From IMG/VR virus record IMGVR_UViG_3300033998_000186, positions 1-52,002 of that record: a stretch of DNA of 52,002 bases. One strand, 5' to 3'. The notes beneath the pieces were generated by a model that ran no database searches, was not told the DNA's origin, and saw nothing but the letters and a program-made list of their open reading frames with translations. This DNA is from a virus. A program made the position numbers and the translations under genes. This document shows positions 48,301 to 52,002 of this stretch, piece by piece. Position 1 is the stretch's first letter, and each line of letters opens with the position of its first letter.

Positions 48301-48371
48301 TTTATAAAGATATTATAAACGGAATAAATGCCGTCCAGCGGCAGGCTGGAAAAACGTTAATAACGGTGTAG
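45321..48371 (+). CDS. Tail tape measure protein with Trp-rich tandem repeats (module B)
   Basis: From ATG 45321 (AAAGGAGGCGAGCGA upstream) the product has 1016 residues. The N-terminal domain includes NASIGFETMLGSAEEAQSFI, DMGDFAATTPFEYPELLETS and RMSEQG-like KMSEQGLIPADWAV. Membrane-like segments occupy about 330-400. Residues about 590-860 are Trp-rich repeats with FWSWVGRTFTWKNIQAQWKN units. The end has GGIVTAPTLAVLGEAGTEAV, the common tape-measure C-terminus. By the usual rule of ~1.5 angstrom per residue the tail would be roughly 150 nm, an estimate only. Confidence 0.93.
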   Translation: MKAGELYVDMGLNMGKFTSALGAAQAAAKSTGSIIRNALSVTIGMGAFQAIKSGFDSTIKSAINFNSMIENASIGFETMLGSAEEAQSFIEDMGDFAATTPFEYPELLETSQRLMAVGFAAEEVMPTLKAVGDAAAGLGKSSEAINLMTTALGQMKLAGRVNAQDMMQLTSQGIPAWQILADAAGKTTAEIRKMSEQGLIPADWAVQELIKGMERNFPDMMKKMENTWQGNISTIKDTWTQMLGAMTNDLFTSINGWLTGVKNFAVEFYNIYKEQGLEQAVSQMISPEFANTMTQVTDALKAFGNAIQSVIDFVKTNWNIFEPLLKVVVFLVMAIQLATKVIIPLIGIVMKVVEWVKNLIFAFQAVAGGAATFAEALGLISNPAGWVVAAIVAIIGVVTLLIKYWEYVKTAGVAAWQYISAGAMRTAGVIAAVVGYIVKAVSFLIPAWRGAADSILATGKSWIDAADAQLQLANTTVRSLAYIGRNNKAQKELTDTLDNNAKVTKSVAATSIDAANGQQKLAKAAKTAQKAAQGSLLSFDELHTLQQEIATNVPTGIGEPAPNFGGGGAPTIGGGGAPTASVGMPAPDFSKTKKDTGGFINWLKKTWKSFTNWAGKLWDTVKKSWNDFWDWVERTYTWENVKKVWNDFWAWVGRTFTWENIKKTWGNFKNWAGDFWDTTREHWHTFWGWVNTFLKWSGIKKKWADFKIWAGKLWDTVETKWDDFWGWVGKTFSWANIRKQWADFKTWAGNLWPQSKWSNFWSWVGRTFSWSNIQTQWKKFQGWIGNFWPQGGWSNFWSWVGRTFTWKNIQAQWKNFQGWIGSFWPQSKWSAFWSWVGRTFTWKNIQAQWKNFQGWVTNLWNGVGATWNKVWKGIANTVIRFVNGIIDAINKMISAINSISITIPSGVPWVGSRHIGFNLRTIGHVPYLAKGGIVTAPTLAVLGEAGTEAVVPLSKNNEFTEGIQDAVYNALREAMNTNAGQPIELTVNIGSSTVYKDIINGINAVQRQAGKTLITV
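47574..47897 (+). repeat. Three 108-bp tandem repeats in the tape measure gene
   Basis: TGGCCGCAA recurs at 47574, 47682 and 47790, exactly 108 bp (36 codons) apart. The units are almost identical in DNA, above all the last two (GGCCGTACGTTTACATGGAA). About four or five more diverged units lie upstream from about 47100, with periods near 38 residues. Near identity implies recent duplication. Confidence 0.9.
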
Positions 48372-48381
48372 AGGTGATAAA

Positions 48382-48741
48382 ATGGCAGTAATATTAATAG
48401 ATGGCGTGGCCGTTAAATCTCCTAAAGTTTTACGAGTTGATTTATACGACGTAGATGCGGAAGCGTATAGGAATACATTAGGTGGTACTATACGCGACCG
48501 CGTCGCGGTAAAACGAAAACTGAACTGCGAATGGGCGCCATTAACCATGGCAGAGATTTCCCAGATACTAAAGGCCGCGCAAGAGGAATTTTGCTCAGTA
48601 ACATATCCGGATCCATTCGAGGGCGCGGTGTTAACAAAGACCTTCTATGCCGGGGACAGGTCGGCACCTATATATTGGAAAAACCCAGAAACCGGCGAAT
48701 ATTTGTGGGAAGGCCTAAAGATGGCCTTCATTGAGAGGTAG
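48382..48741 (+). CDS. DUF6711-like tail protein
   Basis: The 119-residue product reads MAVILIDGVAVKSPKVLRVD, then RVAVKRKLNCEWAPLTMAEI and CSVTYPDPFEGAVLTKTFYA. This recalls DUF6711 proteins found right after tape measure genes, probably a tail-tip component. It follows the tape measure by 10 bases with GAGGTG in between. The family call is from pattern memory. Confidence 0.78.
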   Translation: MAVILIDGVAVKSPKVLRVDLYDVDAEAYRNTLGGTIRDRVAVKRKLNCEWAPLTMAEISQILKAAQEEFCSVTYPDPFEGAVLTKTFYAGDRSAPIYWKNPETGEYLWEGLKMAFIER

Positions 48742-48748
48742 GGAAAAA

Positions 48749-51700
48749 ATGTATCCAGTAACAACGGACTATTTGAACGCGATTGGGAGCTATAGCCGCC
48801 GATTTCGATGCGCCGTTACAATACGCGATACTACATTCACTGACGAAAATATAGCAGAAATCATATTGGATGAAACTGTAAACCCAGACGAAAGCTTTAT
48901 GCTGGGATGCGCTACCAGCGCAAAACTAACATTAACCATGCTAGATTTGCCGAGCACGTTAATATTAGAAAACGCGCCGGTAACCATCCAGCTGGGATTA
49001 TTAGTAAACGACGCATACGTTGATATTCCGTTCGGCTCCTATGTTGTGGAAACCGTGGAAAAAGATAAGCGGTCGGTAAAACTTACATGCTATGACAATA
49101 TGATTAAGTTCGAACAGCCGTATTTTTCTAACCTCGACTATCCGGCGGCGTTAAGCACGGTGGTAAATGAGATTTGCACGAAAGCAGGCGTAACCTTAGC
49201 GACCTCGGTGCCGAGCGATACCATCGAAGAAATAAGCGGCTATACTTTGCGCGAAGCCATCGGCTTTATAGCGAGCTATTTAGGCGGCTTTGCCAGAATT
49301 AACCGAGCCGGCGAGCTGGAAATAACTAGTTATTATCAAACCGGCGTAACAGTAGGGCAAGCGAACTATGTCACGCTAAAAATCGCCGAGGCGCCTTTTA
49401 CCATCGGCCGTTTGGCTTGCATTACCGGCGTGGACGCGGACGGTAACAATATTGTATTAACCTCCGGGACGAGCGGCAACGAGGTGGTTTTTGAAAATCC
49501 TATCATGACGCAAGACCGGCTGGACACGTTATTATATACGTTAAGCAGTATTGAATATTTACCATACGACATGAGCTGGCAAGGAAATCCAGCGCTCATG
49601 GCCGGCGACCGAATTCTTTTAGTGGATAAAAATGGAATAGCGCACGATACACTAATAATGGAGCAACAACTGAAGTACACCGGCGGGCTATCCGGAACTG
49701 CTAAGGCCAAAGGCGCAACGCAAACGGCGCAGGATTACCAATCCACGGGCTCCATAACCTCGCGCGTTAACCGATACGTAGCTGAGCAAGCACAAATAAA
49801 AACACTGTTGGCAGATAAAGCCTCGATAAACGATTTACAAGCCGTTAATGCAAAAATCGACAACTTAGTCGTAGATGAAGCGCGAATAGCAGACGCCTCT
49901 ATTACCACGGCAAAAATACGTGACGGCGCAATCACCAACGCCAAGATTGAGGACGCCACTATAACAGGCGCTAAAATAGCAACCGCTACTATTGACACGG
50001 CCAACATTACGGACGGCGCAATTACTAACGCCAAGATAGAAAATGCAGCTGTTGATAATGCTAAGATAGCCGTTGCGGCTATTAACACCGCTAATATTAT
50101 AGATGGCGCGATTACTAATGCTAAAATAGCTAACGCTACAATAGACAACGCTAAGATAGCGGACGCGGCAATAAGCACTGCTAAAATACAAACCGGTGCA
50201 ATAACAACAGCATTAATAGAGACCGGTGCAGTAGGCACGGCACAGATAGCCGATGGTAGTATTACCGATGCCAAAATTGTATCGTTAACAGCGAATAAAA
50301 TAAGCGCGGGCACGATAGACACGGGGCAAGTAACTGTTCAGGGAACGAACGGCAAATTAAAAATAGCAAATAACCGCTTGCAAGTTTTTGACAGCCAGAC
50401 AACACCGGTCGAACGTGTCTCCTTGGGAGATATTAACAATGATGGCACGGTATACGGGCTGCGAGTACGCGGCGCGGACGGTACAACTATACTCTATGAC
50501 CAAAACGGCGTATATAACGCAGGTATCACAGATGGGGCAATAACTAATCCAAAAATTGGAACTGATGCAGTCGACAGCCGCGTTATAGCGGCCAACGCAG
50601 TAACGGCCGACACTATCGTGGCCGGCGCCGTCACAACGGATAAGCTGGCGGCTAACGCAGTAACTGCGAATAAAATAGCGGTAGGAGCTATCACAGCAGG
50701 CAGCGCGATAATAGTAGATGGCGCGATAACCACTGCCAAAATTGCAGATGCAGCAATAACCAACGCAAAGATTGCGAACGCGTCAATAGACGCGGCGAAG
50801 ATAATAGACGGCTCTATAACCAACGCGGAAATAGCAAATGCGACTATTACGGGGGCTAAGATAGCCGCGGCCACTATAGACACCGCGAATATTAAAGATG
50901 CGGCTATTACTAACACAAAGATAGCAAATCTTGACGCAGGAAAGATAACAACGGGAATATTAAGCGCGGATAGAATAGCGGCGGGTAGTATAACCGGCGA
51001 TAAAATAGCAGCGCACGCTATAACCGTCGATGAATTATCGGTATTGGTACCCGATAGGAATTTGATACCGGATAGCCAAGGCGCTTTTAATACATGGCGT
51101 AAATATTCTGGATATGGTGCCGTATCATGTGGTAATATGTTTGGGCATGAATATTTGCCGGATACAACATATAGCAATTATTATATTCATGTCGAATTTG
51201 GCAGCATAAACAGCTGCTATTGCATACTTAAAAACCAAGAGTATACATGGGAGCGGCAAATTGAAGTCGAGCCGAACACCAAGTATTATTTTTCAGCAAT
51301 GGTCGCGATGGTATCGTATCAAAACGATTATGATGGATTGTATGTATATAACAATGCTAATGCTATAATAGTTTATGATTTCGATAATATCGCAATTCAG
51401 ACTATAGCATTGCCTAATACCGGTATATCGCAATATACAAATCCAGCGGTTGACGAGGTTATATTTCATACTATCGAGCAAGTATTCACTACACCGGCAA
51501 ACGCTCACCATATTAGGATTAGAGTTGGCGGAATTTTAACTGGTGGCAGCGGACAGACTAAAGATGTAGTCTTTGATATATCACGTATAAACCTTGTCAA
51601 AGGCGGATTGACGCACGCTTATAAACCCGCACCGAATGAGTTAACGTTTGGGCAGGCTTATTATATGAAACCTGCTCTTAATCTAGACAATATATTAAAT

Positions 51701-52002
51701 GCAAGCGGTATAAATGTAACCGGCAATATAACCACCAGCACGTTAACGAGCAATAGCATAACAACCGGCACGTTGTCAAGCAATACAGTTAATACCGACC
51801 GACTGCAAGGTAAAACCAGTAGTGAGGTCATTTATATTGGTACTGGTACTTGCCATTTTAATGTGACCGATGGTTTTTTTAAAATAAAATCATCGTCGAA
51901 CAATTATATTGTTGTGACTCCAACAGGTCGAGTTGCAATATATGTCGGCGGAGTTGCCAAACATGTATTCATGGAAGATGGTACAAAAAGAGGAGGCAGC
52001 AT
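48749..52002 (+). CDS. Large repeat-rich tail-tip / fibre protein (3' end outside window)
   Basis: ATG 48749 (GAGAGGTAGGG upstream) opens a frame without stop to the window end, more than 1084 residues. Residues 1 to about 330 are a beta-rich tail-tip domain with SYVVETVEKDKRSVKLTCYD, GYTLREAIGFIASYLGGFAR and YDMSWQGNPALMAGDRILLV, like baseplate-hub or tail-endopeptidase N-termini. From about 375 to 765 it is mostly short repeats of the type DGAITNAKI-x-x-ATI, interrupted by one globular insert (LKIANNRLQVFDSQTTPVER). From about 770 a lectin-like jelly-roll region begins (RNLIPDSQGAFNTWRKYSGY). It probably forms a trimeric shaft carrying receptor-binding parts. Confidence 0.88.
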   Translation, partial: MYPVTTDYLNAIGSYSRRFRCAVTIRDTTFTDENIAEIILDETVNPDESFMLGCATSAKLTLTMLDLPSTLILENAPVTIQLGLLVNDAYVDIPFGSYVVETVEKDKRSVKLTCYDNMIKFEQPYFSNLDYPAALSTVVNEICTKAGVTLATSVPSDTIEEISGYTLREAIGFIASYLGGFARINRAGELEITSYYQTGVTVGQANYVTLKIAEAPFTIGRLACITGVDADGNNIVLTSGTSGNEVVFENPIMTQDRLDTLLYTLSSIEYLPYDMSWQGNPALMAGDRILLVDKNGIAHDTLIMEQQLKYTGGLSGTAKAKGATQTAQDYQSTGSITSRVNRYVAEQAQIKTLLADKASINDLQAVNAKIDNLVVDEARIADASITTAKIRDGAITNAKIEDATITGAKIATATIDTANITDGAITNAKIENAAVDNAKIAVAAINTANIIDGAITNAKIANATIDNAKIADAAISTAKIQTGAITTALIETGAVGTAQIADGSITDAKIVSLTANKISAGTIDTGQVTVQGTNGKLKIANNRLQVFDSQTTPVERVSLGDINNDGTVYGLRVRGADGTTILYDQNGVYNAGITDGAITNPKIGTDAVDSRVIAANAVTADTIVAGAVTTDKLAANAVTANKIAVGAITAGSAIIVDGAITTAKIADAAITNAKIANASIDAAKIIDGSITNAEIANATITGAKIAAATIDTANIKDAAITNTKIANLDAGKITTGILSADRIAAGSITGDKIAAHAITVDELSVLVPDRNLIPDSQGAFNTWRKYSGYGAVSCGNMFGHEYLPDTTYSNYYIHVEFGSINSCYCILKNQEYTWERQIEVEPNTKYYFSAMVAMVSYQNDYDGLYVYNNANAIIVYDFDNIAIQTIALPNTGISQYTNPAVDEVIFHTIEQVFTTPANAHHIRIRVGGILTGGSGQTKDVVFDISRINLVKGGLTHAYKPAPNELTFGQAYYMKPALNLDNILNASGINVTGNITTSTLTSNSITTGTLSSNTVNTDRLQGKTSSEVIYIGTGTCHFNVTDGFFKIKSSSNNYIVVTPTGRVAIYVGGVAKHVFMEDGTKRGGS
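49870..50340 (+). repeat. Short tandem coding repeats, block 1, in the tail protein
   Basis: About fifteen degenerate units of roughly 30-33 bp encode patterns such as DGAITNAKIEDATITGAKIA. Each unit holds GC(N)AAAAT and ATTAC/ATTGAC cores. The Ala-Ile/Thr period suggests a trimeric beta-helix or coiled shaft. Confidence 0.8.
50520..51045 (+). repeat. Short tandem coding repeats, block 2, in the tail protein
   Basis: A second array of the same unit family (DAAITNAKIANASIDAAKII, then DGSITNAEIANATITGAKIA) follows a 180-bp non-repeat insert. It ends with a gradual change to AAGSITGDKIAAHAITVDEL. The two blocks are similar but not copies, so they probably arose by unequal exchange between units. 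Confidence 0.8.

Noticed and set aside
49735-51177. Two long - strand open frames rich in Val/Ala/Ile repeats
   Set aside because: They are the reverse complement of the ATTACnAACGCnAAAAT repeats of the tail protein gene; periodic composition keeps stops away.
1-52002. tRNA and rRNA genes
   Set aside because: No cloverleaf or conserved rRNA stretch was recognised; a tRNA scan was not possible, so this is a negative by eye only.
45000-52002. A second DGR target in the siphovirus tail protein
   Set aside because: No segment resembling the TR or its VR was seen here, and the visible repeats are internal tandem units without adenine bias.

Overview
The window reads entirely on the + strand and is phage DNA from end to end. 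Two unrelated late (virion) modules lie head to tail. The families (XkdK/XkdM/XkdP/XkdQ-type tail proteins, DUF2577, DUF2634, DUF2800, DUF2815, CD1375-type and DUF6711-type small proteins), AT-rich intergenic DNA, strong AGGAGG-type ribosome binding sites and frequent TTG/GTG starts point to a Bacillota host, most likely a clostridial lineage. I cannot name the species. No integrase, excisionase, CI-type lysogeny region or convincing att site is visible, so chromosomal tandem prophages and a hybrid or rearranged element cannot be told apart here.

Region A (1-20.24 kb) is the late module of a contractile-tailed (myovirus-type) phage. It holds small terminase (3' end only), large terminase, portal, MuF-type head protein, scaffold, capsid, connectors, tail sheath and tube, a tail chaperone with a -1 frameshift, tape measure, LysM protein, baseplate hub, wedge proteins and a tail fibre. 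Lysis genes follow, and the module ends at a perfect 32-nt palindromic terminator. The 3' end of the fibre gene is the variable repeat (VR) of a diversity-generating retroelement (DGR). A 141-bp template repeat (TR) follows 48 bp later. All 30 VR/TR differences are at TR adenines, and none of the 95 non-adenine positions differ. Only about 49 C-terminal codons that look like the DGR reverse transcriptase survive after the TR, so this is a cis-incomplete DGR.

Region B (20.24-22.3 kb) is a boundary zone. It carries a PAPS-reductase-like gene and an unknown gene, each behind a near-identical TTGACA promoter, then a gene-free stretch with hairpins, a nine-G run and the first copy of a large palindromic repeat.

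Region C (22.3-35.25 kb) is the early/replication module of a second phage. Three of its transcription units start with copies of one ~100-bp leader (palindrome, CTTGA/TCAAG hairpin, GGAGG). It encodes a beta-helical protein, small unknown proteins, a methyltransferase-like protein, an XRE-like regulator, DUF2800 and DUF2815 proteins, a family A DNA polymerase, a dTMP-supply set (DUF1599, ThyX, dUTPase, dCMP deaminase), a prim-pol, a D5-type helicase, a VRR-NUC nuclease and a SNF2 helicase.

Region D (35.25-52 kb) is the late module of that second phage, with a long non-contractile tail (siphovirus-type). It runs from small and large terminase through portal, a MuF protein fused to an HEYGH metallopeptidase-like domain, scaffold, P22-like capsid, connectors, tube, G/GT frameshift chaperone, a Trp-repeat tape measure and a DUF6711-like protein. 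It ends in a very long repeat-rich tail protein that runs off the window. A small head gene here is split by a ~256-bp insertion containing the palindromic element, which occurs three times in the window.
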